A stretch of DNA of 64,000 nucleotides from Novosphingobium sp. SG751A (GTDB lineage Bacteria; Pseudomonadota; Alphaproteobacteria; Sphingomonadales; Sphingomonadaceae), in the NCBI RefSeq assembly GCF_013149295.1, contig NZ_JABGCB010000016.1:57053-121052 (forward strand), read 5' to 3'. Shown here piece after piece: positions 51,184 to 59,208 of the stretch (position 1 is the stretch's first letter; every line of letters begins with the position of its first letter). A program made the position numbers and the translations under genes. A model generated the notes under the pieces. That model worked only from the letters and a program-made list of their open reading frames with translations, made no database searches and was not told where the DNA came from.

Positions 51184-51403
51184 GCCTCCGGCGGGCAAAG
51201 GGACTTGTCCCTTTGCAATCCCGTTAATGGAGTGGCGCATGGTCGGCGGCGATAGGTTTGAGCCATTGTTGATAAAGCCTGCGGCGCCAGTCAGCGCAAT
51301 CTCTCCGCGCCGCAGGCAGTAAAACCCTTGCGCAGCACGCAACAACCCAGCGCATCCCCATAATGGGATTGCAAAGGGCCCCCGCCCTTTGCCCGCCGGA
51401 GGC
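51184..51403. repeat. Three-hairpin dispersed repeat, copy D
   Basis: The inverted-repeat type: GCCTCCGGCGGGC then GCAAAGGGAC/GTCCCTTTGC (51195-51216). The central hairpin is an 11-bp stem (51277-51287 with 51307-51317) whose outer base pairs are lost in the right arm. Right hairpin: GCAAAGGGC/GCCCTTTGC (51371-51392), then CCGCCGGAGGC. This copy is between tandem minus-strand genes, after the gtrA-like stop and before the GT4 start. Confidence 0.85.
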
Positions 51404-51408
51404 AAAAC

Positions 51409-51795
51409 CTACTTCTTCACAATCGCCCACCGCGAGAGCAGAAAATTCGCCCCCACCATCAGACAGGAGGCCAAAGGCGCGGCATAAACCATGGCCAGCC
51501 CCACCGGCCCACGCAACACCCATGTCACGCCAAGGGCCAGCGGGGTGTTGGTGCTCATGGCCAGAGCATAGCGGCCATAGCGGCCAAGGCTCATCGGTTC
51601 ACGAAAGGTCAGATGGGAGTGGAGCGCATAGCCGACGAGGGAAACGAGGACGAAGGACAAAGCAAACCCCACGCTGGAGATGGCCAGCGGCCCCTGCCCT
51701 CGCATCGCCCAATCGGTCGCGATCATTACACCGTTATGCAGGGCAAGGCATGTGGCCGCGACAAAACCATAGGCCAGCCCGGTCCGAAGGCTCAT
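51409..51795 (-). CDS. Second GtrA-family membrane protein
   Basis: A 128-residue protein with four helices: GLAYGFVAATCLALHNGVMIATDW, AISSVGFALSFVLVSLVGYALHSHLTF (with the H-S-H-L-T-F loop typical of GtrA), PLALGVTWVLRGPVGLAMVY and a final NFLLSRWAIVKK. It overlaps the upstream methyltransferase gene by 4 nt. It probably flips a polyprenyl-linked sugar made by the GT2 protein two genes upstream. Confidence 0.83.
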   Translation of the reverse strand: MSLRTGLAYGFVAATCLALHNGVMIATDWAMRGQGPLAISSVGFALSFVLVSLVGYALHSHLTFREPMSLGRYGRYALAMSTNTPLALGVTWVLRGPVGLAMVYAAPLASCLMVGANFLLSRWAIVKK

Positions 51796-52493
51796 GAAGC
51801 CACATGCGCCCGGACAAGATAGACGCAGGCATTGTCATCACGCATGGTCGCAGGCGTAATCGCATCCTCGACCACGGCGCGCGCGTTCATCACCACCGCC
51901 AGCGCGCCCGCGATCAAAGGCCCGACCACCGGCACTTTCTTCAGCACAAAGGCAAAGGCCGTCAGCCGGATCATCGTCGTAGTGGCCAGCGGGCCGCAGA
52001 TCGAGTGCATTTCCTCGGTCACGATGCCGCGCGTTTCAAGGTCCAGCACAAGGCCCGTGCGGGTCCAGCGGCGGTGGTCCTCCGGGTGCGGGTGATAGAA
52101 CCAGCTGCCATGAGTGGACAGGATGAGCGTGCCGCCGTGCTTCAGCAAACGGCGGATTTCCGCGCAATAGGCGTCCAGATCAGGCACATGCTCGAAAACC
52201 TGCGCCGAAAGGATTGCGTCCACGCTGTGATCGGGCAATGGCACCCGCCCGTCCGGCCCGATCGGCAGCTTGCCCTTGGCCACGGCGTCCGCGTCAATAT
52301 CGGCCGGGAGATAATCCAGCCCCAGCCCGCGCAGCAGCGTGGCATAGGGCATATCGCCACAGCCCAGATCGACGATGCTGGCCCCCTTGGGCAAACGTTC
52401 GGCCTGCGCCCGGATCAGTTTCGACAAAGGCCCCAGTTGCAGCCAGTCGGTATGCCACATCGAGGGCGAAACGCGGCGCGCATCATGCATCAC
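51792..52493 (-). CDS. Class I SAM methyltransferase in glycan locus
   Basis: A 233-residue protein with motif I SIVDLGCGDMPYATLLRGLG, the acidic loop LPADIDADAV, and SVDAILSAQVFEHVPDLDAY (motif IV) followed by LLKHGGTLILSTHGSWFYHPHPEDHRRW. It is of the Methyltransf_11 type often found in polysaccharide and glycolipid gene clusters. It overlaps the GT2 stop and the gtrA-like start by 4 nt each, so the three are one translational unit. The acceptor is unknown, probably a sugar or lipid. Confidence 0.85.
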   Translation of the reverse strand: MMHDARRVSPSMWHTDWLQLGPLSKLIRAQAERLPKGASIVDLGCGDMPYATLLRGLGLDYLPADIDADAVAKGKLPIGPDGRVPLPDHSVDAILSAQVFEHVPDLDAYCAEIRRLLKHGGTLILSTHGSWFYHPHPEDHRRWTRTGLVLDLETRGIVTEEMHSICGPLATTTMIRLTAFAFVLKKVPVVGPLIAGALAVVMNARAVVEDAITPATMRDDNACVYLVRAHVAS

Positions 52494-53737
52494 AGATCTT
52501 CCTCACCCGGCACAAAGGCCGCATCATGGCCCGCGATGATCGCCAGCAGAAACCCGCCCAGCGCGGTCTGCACCCCGATGGCGCCCGCCGCTGCCGCCAC
52601 CACCAGCGGCAGCACCGAGGGCAGCGGCAGATAGCCCCCCGCCCGCCAGTTGATGCCGATCACCGCCAGCGCCGCGCCCGAAAACACCATCAGCCCCAGC
52701 CCCAGCACCAGCGCATGTTCGAGCGTCAATATCGGGCTGAACCGGTCGAACCAGTTGTTGAGATCGCGATAGCCGGTGCGTACGCCATAGAAATGGGTGG
52801 CCATGGCCATGATCGCGGCAAAATGGCCCACCGTCAGCAGGAACCCGGACAGAATGGTCCAGCCTGCGCCCACCACCGGATTGCCCGCCAGCCAGCCCAT
52901 GTCAAAAGCCATGGCCACGCCCAGAATGACCACCGCCGCCAGCATCGCGATCAGCGCGGGCACGCCAAACACCCATGTGGGGCTGAGCATCAGCAGATAG
53001 CGCAAATGCCGCCACCCATCGCGCCAAGGCCGCAAATGCGGCGCCCGGTCGCGCAGATCGGGTTGCAGCTTGGCCGGCACCTGTTCGATATGCAGCCCGC
53101 GCAAAGAGGCCTTGATCACCATCTCGCTGGCAAATTCCATGCCGGTCGAGGAAAGCGCGCATTCCTGAAAGGCGCGCTTCGTGATCGCGCGGATGCCGCA
53201 ATGCGCGTCATCAATCCCGCTGCGATAAAACAGGTTCAAAATGCCCGTCAGCACCGGATTGCCGATATAGCGGTTTTTCCATGGCATCGCGCCCTTGGCG
53301 ATGCCCCCGGCAAAGCGCGACCCCATGCAAAGGTCCGCGCCCTCGACCAGTTGCCCGATCATCGCCACGCCATCGTTGAAATCATACGAGCCATCCGCAT
53401 CGCCCATCAGCAGATAGCGGCCATAGCCCCCTTCGCATCCGCCGATCAGCGCCGCGCCATAGCCGCGCCGGGGCACTGCCACCACGCGCGCGCCCTGCGC
53501 CGTGGCATAGGCCTGCGACCCATCAGTGCTGCCATTGTCGGCGATCACGATTTCGCTGCGCAATCCATAGGCCACCTCGATCCGGTGGGCGGCTTCCTTG
53601 GCATTGGCGATGCAATGCGGCAGGCTCTGAATCTCATTGAGACAGGGCATGATGATCGAAACATCCACGCCCCCATCGGCTACTGATCTACCCGCCGCTG
53701 GATCGCCCGCCACCGGGCCGCCTGCTTGCTCGTTCAC
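52490..53737 (-). CDS. Family 2 glycosyltransferase with C-terminal membrane helices (GtrB/dolichol-phosphate-sugar synthase-like)
   Basis: The ~415-residue protein begins at GTG 53737 with GGGGTG upstream; ATG 53764 is an alternative but lies only 7 nt from a tRNA gene. The GT2 domain reads VSIIMPCLNEIQSLPHCIA, IVIADNGSTDGSQAYA, YLLMGDADGSYDFNDG (DxD-like) and NPVLTGILNLFYRSGIDDAHCGIRAI, typical of polyprenyl-phosphate glucosyl/mannosyl synthases. Four or more membrane helices follow from about residue 225. It makes the lipid-linked sugar likely flipped by the GtrA protein. Confidence 0.85.
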   Translation of the reverse strand: MNEQAGGPVAGDPAAGRSVADGGVDVSIIMPCLNEIQSLPHCIANAKEAAHRIEVAYGLRSEIVIADNGSTDGSQAYATAQGARVVAVPRRGYGAALIGGCEGGYGRYLLMGDADGSYDFNDGVAMIGQLVEGADLCMGSRFAGGIAKGAMPWKNRYIGNPVLTGILNLFYRSGIDDAHCGIRAITKRAFQECALSSTGMEFASEMVIKASLRGLHIEQVPAKLQPDLRDRAPHLRPWRDGWRHLRYLLMLSPTWVFGVPALIAMLAAVVILGVAMAFDMGWLAGNPVVGAGWTILSGFLLTVGHFAAIMAMATHFYGVRTGYRDLNNWFDRFSPILTLEHALVLGLGLMVFSGAALAVIGINWRAGGYLPLPSVLPLVVAAAAGAIGVQTALGGFLLAIIAGHDAAFVPGEEDL

Positions 53738-53770
53738 CGCATCACCCCGACCCTTATGGCGCATCTGCGC

Positions 53771-53855
53771 TGGTACGGACGGCGGGACTCGAACCCGCAC
53801 GAGCAAAGCTCAAGGGATTTTAAGTCCCTGGCGTCTACCATTCCGCCACGTCCGC
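53771..53855 (-). tRNA. tRNA-Leu (anticodon TAA)
   Basis: On the minus strand the acceptor GCGGACG pairs with CGTCCGT (first pair G-U). The D arm contains GGCGGAATGGTAGACGC, and the anticodon stem AGGGA/TCCCT holds the loop CTTAAAA (anticodon TAA). A long class II variable arm (TGAGC...GCTCG) and a normal T arm (GCGGG-TTCGAGT-CCCGC) follow. Discriminator A and encoded CCA are present at 53771-53774. Confidence 0.95.
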
Positions 53856-53931
53856 AAGGCAGGACCACGGCTCTGGCAGATCGGCGGGCAAACGGCAAGG
53901 GGGCCAAGATCACCCACCCATTCGACCAAAT

Positions 53932-53970
53932 AAAAAGCGCAGGCACGCCCCCCGGCCGCCTGCGCCTTTT
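53932..53970. terminator. Terminator downstream of ihfB
   Basis: GCGCAGGC (53937-53944) pairs with GCCTGCGC (53958-53965). On the minus strand the hairpin is followed by TTTTTA, and on the plus strand by TTTT. It lies 25 nt beyond the ihfB stop; the rest of the gap to the tRNA holds nothing else I can identify. Confidence 0.8.
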
Positions 53971-53994
53971 ACATCCCTGTGCGGTTACGCTGTC

Positions 53995-54273
53995 TCAGAC
54001 GTTGAGCCGCGCGCGCATTTCCTTACCCGGCTTGAAGAAGGGCACCTTCTTGCCCGGTACATCCACCGCCTCGCCGGTGCGCGGGTTGCGCCCCTTGCGC
54101 GGATCGCGTTCGCGCGTCGAAAAGGCGCCAAAGCCGCGCAATTCCACCCGGCCGCCATCGGCCAGACGCTGGGCGATTTCATCAAAAAACACATCCACGA
54201 TGCGTTCCACATCGTCGGTGCGCAATTCAGGATTGGCCTTTGCCAGTGCCTGCAACAGTTCAGATCTGATCAT
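53995..54273 (-). CDS. ihfB: Integration host factor beta subunit
   Basis: A 92-residue HU/IHF-fold protein starting at ATG 54273 behind GAGGGGG. IRSELLQALAKANPELRTDDVERIVDVFFDEIAQRLADGGRVELRGFGAF is the helical dimerisation part and RERDPRKGRNPRTGEAVDVPGKKVPFFKPGKEMR is the DNA-bending arm with its intercalating proline (R-N-P). The early IRSELL and VELRGFGAF favour IhfB over HU. It bends DNA at specific sites in promoters and recombination sites. Confidence 0.92.
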   Translation of the reverse strand: MIRSELLQALAKANPELRTDDVERIVDVFFDEIAQRLADGGRVELRGFGAFSTRERDPRKGRNPRTGEAVDVPGKKVPFFKPGKEMRARLNV

Positions 54274-54461
54274 GAACAAACCCCCTCTGGGCCGCGGTCC
54301 CATTCCAATGGCCCGACCGTTCAAACAACCTCTCTCCGGCGCGAGTCTTTTTGCCCGGCTCGGAAGGGTTTATGTACAGAACTTCAAGACTTTGTACAAT
54401 AGCGCCCCTAGGTGCAATACGGTAGGGCGCCTTTGGCCAGCGATGATCCCGGCGCGGCGCG

Positions 54462-54815
54462 TCAGGCCAAAGGAACGCTATCGTCCAACAGGTCGTTAAC
54501 GCGCAGGCCCAACCGGGCGATCCGCGCCATCACCTCGGGCCATTCATTCTGCAAAAACCGTTTTTTTTCAGCCGCAAGCAGCCATTCGCGCGCGCCCGGC
54601 GCAACAATCATGCCCACCCCGCGCTGCACCTCGACCAGGCCATCAAGCTGAAATTGCTGATAAGCCTTGGCCACGGTCAGCGGATTGGCCCCCTGTTCGG
54701 CCGCCAGCGCGCGCACCGATGGAAGCATCGCCCCTTCGGGATAGGTGCCGTCGATAATGGCCGCGGCGATCATGTCGCGCAGCTTGAGATAGACCGGGCG
54801 GGTGCTGGCTGTCAT
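54462..54815 (-). CDS. Short GntR-family (YtrA-type) regulator
   Basis: The 117-residue protein has a winged helix-turn-helix in residues 5-75 (PVYLKLRDMIAAAIIDGTYPEGAMLPSVRALAAEQGANPLTVAKAYQQFQLDGLVEVQRGVGMIV) and only a short helical tail, the YtrA subgroup plan. Such proteins usually repress an adjacent transporter operon. Here the divergent gene is the POT peptide transporter at 54921, about 105 nt away, which is the natural candidate target. Confidence 0.87.
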   Translation of the reverse strand: MTASTRPVYLKLRDMIAAAIIDGTYPEGAMLPSVRALAAEQGANPLTVAKAYQQFQLDGLVEVQRGVGMIVAPGAREWLLAAEKKRFLQNEWPEVMARIARLGLRVNDLLDDSVPLA

Positions 54816-54920
54816 GGCGCATCACTGCCATAATACAGCGCCTCACACAAGCGCGACCATCGCAGACACCGGGCAACTTGGCGCTTTCCTTTGCTTACTT
54901 CGATGTTAATTTGCGCCCCC

Positions 54921-56729
54921 ATGACGACACCTTCCGACGCCGCCCCATCAGGCGCCACAGGCCCGACCGCCGGCCCCACATGGATGGGCCATCCGCGCCC
55001 GCTGGCCCGCCTGTTCGCCATCGAGATGTGGGAACGCTTTGGCTATTACGGCATGCGCGCGCTGCTCATGCTCTACCTTACCAAACACTTCCTGCTGGGG
55101 GATCGGGTCTCGGCGGGGATCTATGGCGGCTATACCGCGCTGGTTTACCTGACGCCGCTGATCGGGGGGCTGCTGGCGGATCAGTATCTGGGGTCGAAAC
55201 GGGCGGTCAAATTCGGCGCGCTGATTATGGCGGCGGGCTATTTCGCGCTGGCGCTGGGGGGGGCTCCGGCCCGGCCATGGGCCGAATATGACGGCGTGCG
55301 CCACCCGATCGAGGTGGCCCATTACCGCGACGGGCCGACCAGCGCGGCCAATGAAACCCGCGCGGTGATCGACCATGGCCGCCCCCTGCTCATCAAAGGG
55401 CAGGAGGACGGCAGCATCGACCTGATCGCGCCCGATGGTTCGCCAGAGGGTTTGATCGTGCGCCATCTGGCCCCCGGCGTGCTGCACGAAGGCGCGGACC
55501 GCGACGAGCTGCGTCTGGCGATCACGCTGATGGCGCTCTCGGCGGTGGCGGTGGGCAATGGCTTTTTCAAACCCAATATCGCCACCATCGTCGGCCTGCT
55601 CTATGCCGATGGGGACCAACGCCGCGATGCGGGTTTCAGCATCTTCTATATGGGCATCAACCTTGGCTCATGGCTGGGGCAAATGGCCTGCCCTATACTG
55701 GCCGACCATTTCGGCTGGGGGACGGGGCTGGCCTCGGCAGGCGCAGTGATGCTGATCGCATGGGCGATGATGCATTACAGCCAGCGCAGCCTTGGCGGAT
55801 TGGGCGAGCCGCCCGTGACAGCGGGGCGCGATCCGGCGCTCTGGATCTATCCGGCGGCGATATTGGCGATTCCGGCCTGCTATTTCCTCTTCACCAATCT
55901 GATGCATGCCCCGGCCCCGGCGGCGGGCGAAGGCTTTGTCGGCTATCTGATGGGCCTGCCGGTGATGGGCAAATTGCTCTGCGCCACATTCGGCATCAGC
56001 CTGCCCGCGATCCTGATCTGGTCCTGGCGCGCGGGCAGCCGGGCCGAATTCGAGATGATGCTGGCCGCGATCATCCTGATGGTGTTCAACACCGTGTTCT
56101 GGAGCCTGTTCGAACAGGCTGGATCGTCGTTAACACTGTTTGCCGACCGCAATGTGGATCGCTCGGTGTTTGGCTGGTTCGAAATGTCAGCGCCCGGCAC
56201 CCAACAGTTCAATGCCATCGGCATCATCTCGCTGGCCCCGGTGATGGGAGCTTTGTGGTCGGTGCTGGCCCGGCGCGGGTGGGAGCCTTCGATTCCGGTC
56301 AAGTTCAGCATGGGGCTGATCGGCGTGGGGGCGGGGTTTCTGTTCCTCGTGCTGGGCACGCATTTTGCCGGGGCCGATTACCGGGTCGGGCTGGGCTGGC
56401 TGGCGGGGCTTTATCTGATTCATTCGGTGGCCGAATTGTGCATCTCGCCCGTCGGCATGTCGATGATCACCAAACTTTCCATCGCGCGCGTGGTGGGGCT
56501 GATGATGGGGGCGTGGTATCTCTCGCTGGCCATGGGACAATATGGCGCGGGCCTCTTGGCGCAAATGGCGACGGTGGAAACCGTGGGCGGTCAGGTCACC
56601 AATCTGAAGCTCAGCCTCGATACCTATGTCGGCGTGTTTACCCAGATCGGGATCGTGACCATCGGCGTGGGGCTGGTGCTGCTGGCTCTGTCGGGGGCGA
56701 TCAGGAAATTGATGCATGGGGTTAGCTGA
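54921..56729 (+). CDS. POT-family peptide:proton symporter with an extra periplasmic domain
   Basis: The 602-residue protein starts at ATG 54921 (no strong ribosome-binding site; ATG 54903 is in frame). The E-x2-ERF-x-YY motif is at residues 35-43 (EMWERFGYYGM), DQYLGSKRA is the cytoplasmic loop 2-3, and FSIFYMGINLGSW is the PTR2 signature. Between helices 3 and 4 (about residues 114-195) lies an ~80-residue hydrophilic segment (PARPWAEYDGVRHPI...RHLAPGVLHEGADRDE) that topology places in the periplasm and that ordinary POT proteins lack. Function: uptake of di/tripeptides with protons. Confidence 0.87.
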   Translation: MTTPSDAAPSGATGPTAGPTWMGHPRPLARLFAIEMWERFGYYGMRALLMLYLTKHFLLGDRVSAGIYGGYTALVYLTPLIGGLLADQYLGSKRAVKFGALIMAAGYFALALGGAPARPWAEYDGVRHPIEVAHYRDGPTSAANETRAVIDHGRPLLIKGQEDGSIDLIAPDGSPEGLIVRHLAPGVLHEGADRDELRLAITLMALSAVAVGNGFFKPNIATIVGLLYADGDQRRDAGFSIFYMGINLGSWLGQMACPILADHFGWGTGLASAGAVMLIAWAMMHYSQRSLGGLGEPPVTAGRDPALWIYPAAILAIPACYFLFTNLMHAPAPAAGEGFVGYLMGLPVMGKLLCATFGISLPAILIWSWRAGSRAEFEMMLAAIILMVFNTVFWSLFEQAGSSLTLFADRNVDRSVFGWFEMSAPGTQQFNAIGIISLAPVMGALWSVLARRGWEPSIPVKFSMGLIGVGAGFLFLVLGTHFAGADYRVGLGWLAGLYLIHSVAELCISPVGMSMITKLSIARVVGLMMGAWYLSLAMGQYGAGLLAQMATVETVGGQVTNLKLSLDTYVGVFTQIGIVTIGVGLVLLALSGAIRKLMHGVS

Positions 56730-56745
56730 GCGGGAGTGAGCTGAG

Positions 56746-57432
56746 ATGGATCAGGCGTTTTCATGGCTGCTGACCGGGGCGATGGCCTTTGTCGGATCGC
56801 ATCTGCTGATGTCGCACCCGTGGCGCGCGGGACTGCTGGCGCGGCTGGGCGAAAAGGGCTTTATGGGGCTCTACTCAGTGACCTCCTTTGCCACGCTGGG
56901 CTGGACGATTGCCGGTTTTCGCAGCGTCGGGCCGGGCGGCGTGCCGCTCTGGGACGGCACGGGCGAGGCGCTCTGGATCATCGCCAGCCTGCTCTCGCTG
57001 ATCGGCATCACGCTGCTGCTGGGGTCTTTGCACGGCAATCCCGCCATGCCCCAGGTGCCGGGCGAGAAAATCGCCGCCGCGCGCGCCACAGGCGTGTTCG
57101 CCGTCACCCGCCACCCGATGATGTGGGGCATCGCGCTCTGGGCGCTGGCGCATATTCTGGTGGCGCCCACGCCCCGCGTCATCGTGCTGATGGTGGCTAT
57201 GGCCGCGCTGGCGCTGATCGGCGCGCGGCTTCAGGATGGGAAAAAGGCCCTGCTGCTGGGCGCGGCATGGGAAAGCTGGAGCGGGCAGACATCCTACTGC
57301 CCGCGCTGGGTCGCTTTGGCGCGGATTTCTCCGCTGCTGTGGGGGATCGGGATCGTGGTCTGGCTGGGGGCTACGTTTGGGCATGTGCATGCCAACCATG
57401 TGCTGGCGGGGGTTTGGCGGTGGGTTTTGTGA
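56746..57432 (+). CDS. NnrU-like membrane protein
   Basis: A 228-residue protein with about six helices and the NnrU/isoprenylcysteine-methyltransferase-like plan. FVGSHLLMSHPWRAGLLARLGEKGFMGLYSVTSFATLGWTI is the NnrU opening, and ARATGVFAVTRHPMMWGIALWALAHIL carries the conserved TRHP. NnrU is associated with nitric oxide metabolism in denitrifiers, but NnrU-type genes are also common without denitrification, as here. It starts 17 nt after the POT stop and is probably co-transcribed. Confidence 0.8.
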   Translation: MDQAFSWLLTGAMAFVGSHLLMSHPWRAGLLARLGEKGFMGLYSVTSFATLGWTIAGFRSVGPGGVPLWDGTGEALWIIASLLSLIGITLLLGSLHGNPAMPQVPGEKIAAARATGVFAVTRHPMMWGIALWALAHILVAPTPRVIVLMVAMAALALIGARLQDGKKALLLGAAWESWSGQTSYCPRWVALARISPLLWGIGIVVWLGATFGHVHANHVLAGVWRWVL

Positions 57433-57439
57433 GGTTTAT

Positions 57440-57670
57440 GCCTCCGGCGGGCAAAGGGCGGGGGCCCTTTGCAATCCCGTTACTGTCGGCGTGGCGTAAT
57501 GGCTCGGGGTTTGGTGTCAGACGCGGCGTTTGAATTTTTAAAGCCTGCGGCGCCAATCAGCGCAACCTCGCCGCGCCGCAGGCTTTCAAACCCATCACGC
57601 CCCGCCGCAAACCTCACGCCACCCCATTAATGGGATTGCAAAGGGACGAGTCCCTTTGCCCGCCGGAGGC
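57440..57670. repeat. Three-hairpin dispersed repeat, copy E
   Basis: The best full-length inverted-repeat copy, in the convergent gap between the NnrU-like gene and zur. Left hairpin: GCAAAGGGC/GCCCTTTGC with a GGGG loop (57451-57472). Central: 14-bp AAAGCCTGCGGCGC (57540-57553) with its complement at 57573-57586. Right hairpin: GCAAAGGGAC/GTCCCTTTGC (57638-57659). The outer ends GCCTCCGGCGGGC and GCCCGCCGGAGGC are perfect complements. Confidence 0.88.
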
Positions 57671-57683
57671 ACCTTAAAACCCC

Positions 57684-58190
57684 TCACTCCGCGCCTGAAG
57701 AACACTCCCCACACATCCCCCGCAATTCCACCACCGGCCGTACATCGGCAAACCCGGCCTCGCGCGCGGCCTGAATCAGCGCCCCGGTCAGGCGGTCATC
57801 GTCGATATGCACGGCCTTTCCGCATCCGTCGCAGATGAGGAAGATGCAGTCGTGGCGGCATCCGGGGTGGGGGTTGGCGATATAGGCATTGGCGCTTTCG
57901 ACCCGGCGGGCCAGATTGGTGCGCACGAACAGGTCGAGGATGCGATAGACGCTGTTGGCGGCCACGCGCTTGTCGCGGGCTTTGGAAACGGCCTCGGCGA
58001 TGTCATAGGCGCTGGCGGGTTTGGCACGTCCGGCAAGGGCGTCGAACACATCGCCGCGCATTTCGGTCCATTGCTCGCCTGCGGTTTCCAGCGCGTTGCG
58101 CGCGGCGATGACAAGGCCCTCGCCACTGTATTCGCGATGGCGGGGATGCTCGTGGGCCTGTTCGTGGGCGTGATCGTGGGTAGCGCTCAT
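57684..58190 (-). CDS. zur: Fur-family zinc-uptake regulator (Zur-like)
   Basis: A 168-residue protein starting at ATG 58190, with a His-rich tail (HDHAHEQAHEHPRH), common in Zur. The winged helix includes VAANSVYRILDLFVRTNLARRVES, and the metal-binding C-terminal half has HPGCRHDCIFLICDGCGKAVHID plus a last CGEC; the two C-x2-C pairs are the structural zinc site. The His-rich start and the CDGC/CGEC pairs favour Zur over Fur. It lies 19 nt after msrA and is probably co-transcribed. Its targets are not in the window. Confidence 0.83.
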   Translation of the reverse strand: MSATHDHAHEQAHEHPRHREYSGEGLVIAARNALETAGEQWTEMRGDVFDALAGRAKPASAYDIAEAVSKARDKRVAANSVYRILDLFVRTNLARRVESANAYIANPHPGCRHDCIFLICDGCGKAVHIDDDRLTGALIQAAREAGFADVRPVVELRGMCGECSSGAE

Positions 58191-58209
58191 GACGCACCTA
58201 TAGCCCAAA

Positions 58210-58887
58210 TCAGTTGCGGGTGAAATCAGCCTTATATTCGTCCGGGAACATCTGTTTGAGCGCAGCCACCTTGGGCACGTCCCAATAGGCGATATAGGGG
58301 TGGGTGGGGTTGAGGACCGCGAAATCCTGATGATATTTCTCGGCCGGATAGAACTGGCGCAAGGGTTCGATTTTGGTGGCGATCCGGCCATGCCACAGGC
58401 CCGATGCGGCAATCTGGGCCAGATAGGCGCGGGCGGCCTTGTCCTGTTCGGGACCGGTGGGGATCAGCGCGCTGCGATATTGCGGGCCGATGTCGGGGCC
58501 TTGGCCATTGGCCTGCGTGGGGTCGATGATGACGGAGAAGAAGATGCGCAGCAGTTCGTCATAGCGCACCTGCGCCGGGTCATAGGTGACGCGCACCGCC
58601 TCGGCATGGCCGGTGTTGCCTTGGCCCACATCGTCATAATGCGCGGTATTGGCCGCCCCGCCGTGATAGCCCGAGACCGCGCTGGTCACGCCCTTCACAT
58701 GGCTGAACACCGCCTCGACGCCCCAAAAGCAGCCGCCGGCAAAGACCGCCTGTTTCAGACCGGGCGTTTCCTGCGCCGGGGCAGATGCCACGGGGGCCGC
58801 TATCGTGTGGGTATTGGCCGCATCGGCGTTCTGGCATGCGGCCAGCGCCATCGCGAAAGGCAGGGCAAAGAGGAAGCCCCGCACCAT
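58210..58887 (-). CDS. msrA: Peptide methionine-S-sulfoxide reductase, lipoprotein form
   Basis: The 225-residue protein starts at ATG 58887 with a lipoprotein signal (lipobox LAAC, Cys18). A ~25-residue linker follows, then the MsrA domain with GGCFWG (residues 51-56, catalytic Cys53), SGYHGGAANTAHYDDVGQGNTGHAEAVRV, FFSVIIDPTQANGQGPDIGPQYRS and YHQDF. It should act on the outer face of the inner membrane or in the outer membrane. Together with the Tat-exported MsrB at 44051 it covers both methionine sulfoxide isomers outside the cytoplasm. The start is one nt after the stop of a 50-codon ORF. Confidence 0.93.
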   Translation of the reverse strand: MVRGFLFALPFAMALAACQNADAANTHTIAAPVASAPAQETPGLKQAVFAGGCFWGVEAVFSHVKGVTSAVSGYHGGAANTAHYDDVGQGNTGHAEAVRVTYDPAQVRYDELLRIFFSVIIDPTQANGQGPDIGPQYRSALIPTGPEQDKAARAYLAQIAASGLWHGRIATKIEPLRQFYPAEKYHQDFAVLNPTHPYIAYWDVPKVAALKQMFPDEYKADFTRN

Positions 58888-58888
58888 G

Positions 58889-59041
58889 CTACTGGCTTGC
58901 GTGAGCCGGGGCGGCGATCGCCTGCCCCACAAGACCGGTCAGGCCACCGGGCCCGGCGGACATCACAGCAACAATCAGAGCGCCCCCCAGCGCAAAGCCA
59001 ATAGCGAAAGAGCGAAACAAATCGCGGTTCAAGAGGCGCAT
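58889..59041 (-). CDS. Small predicted membrane protein, 50 residues
   Basis: Starts at ATG 59041: M-R-L-L-N-R-D-L-F-R-S-F, then one membrane helix (AIGFALGGALIVAVMSA) and a short Gly/Ala tail ending PAHASQ. Its stop is one nt before the msrA start, which suggests translational coupling. The opening resembles small conserved sphingomonad proteins as I remember them, but no family is assigned. It could be chance. Confidence 0.45.
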   Translation of the reverse strand: MRLLNRDLFRSFAIGFALGGALIVAVMSAGPGGLTGLVGQAIAAPAHASQ

Positions 59042-59160
59042 CAGAATAGTCCGGGAAATTGACTGTCGGCCAGCCAGATGGGGATGATTCCCGAAATGTC
59101 TAGACCATCCCACCTGAACCTTGCGCAACACCGCGACCAAGTGAGGGCAGTTTGCGACGA

Positions 59161-59192
59161 AATGCTGCAACGCAAAGGTGCGTTGCAGCATT
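59161..59192 (-). terminator. Hairpin after purH, probable terminator
   Basis: AATGCTGCAACGCA (59161-59174) and TGCGTTGCAGCATT (59179-59192) form a perfect 14-bp stem with a 4-nt loop, 17 nt beyond the purH stop. The T-run on the minus strand is short (ATTTCG), so it may be a weak terminator or an mRNA-end stabiliser. Confidence 0.6.
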
Positions 59193-59208
59193 GCATCAGA
59201 TCAAGCTC

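Noticed and set aside
53726..54499. A 257-codon plus-strand open frame across tRNA-Leu and ihfB
   Set aside because: It runs through a tRNA gene and antisense to ihfB; no domain.
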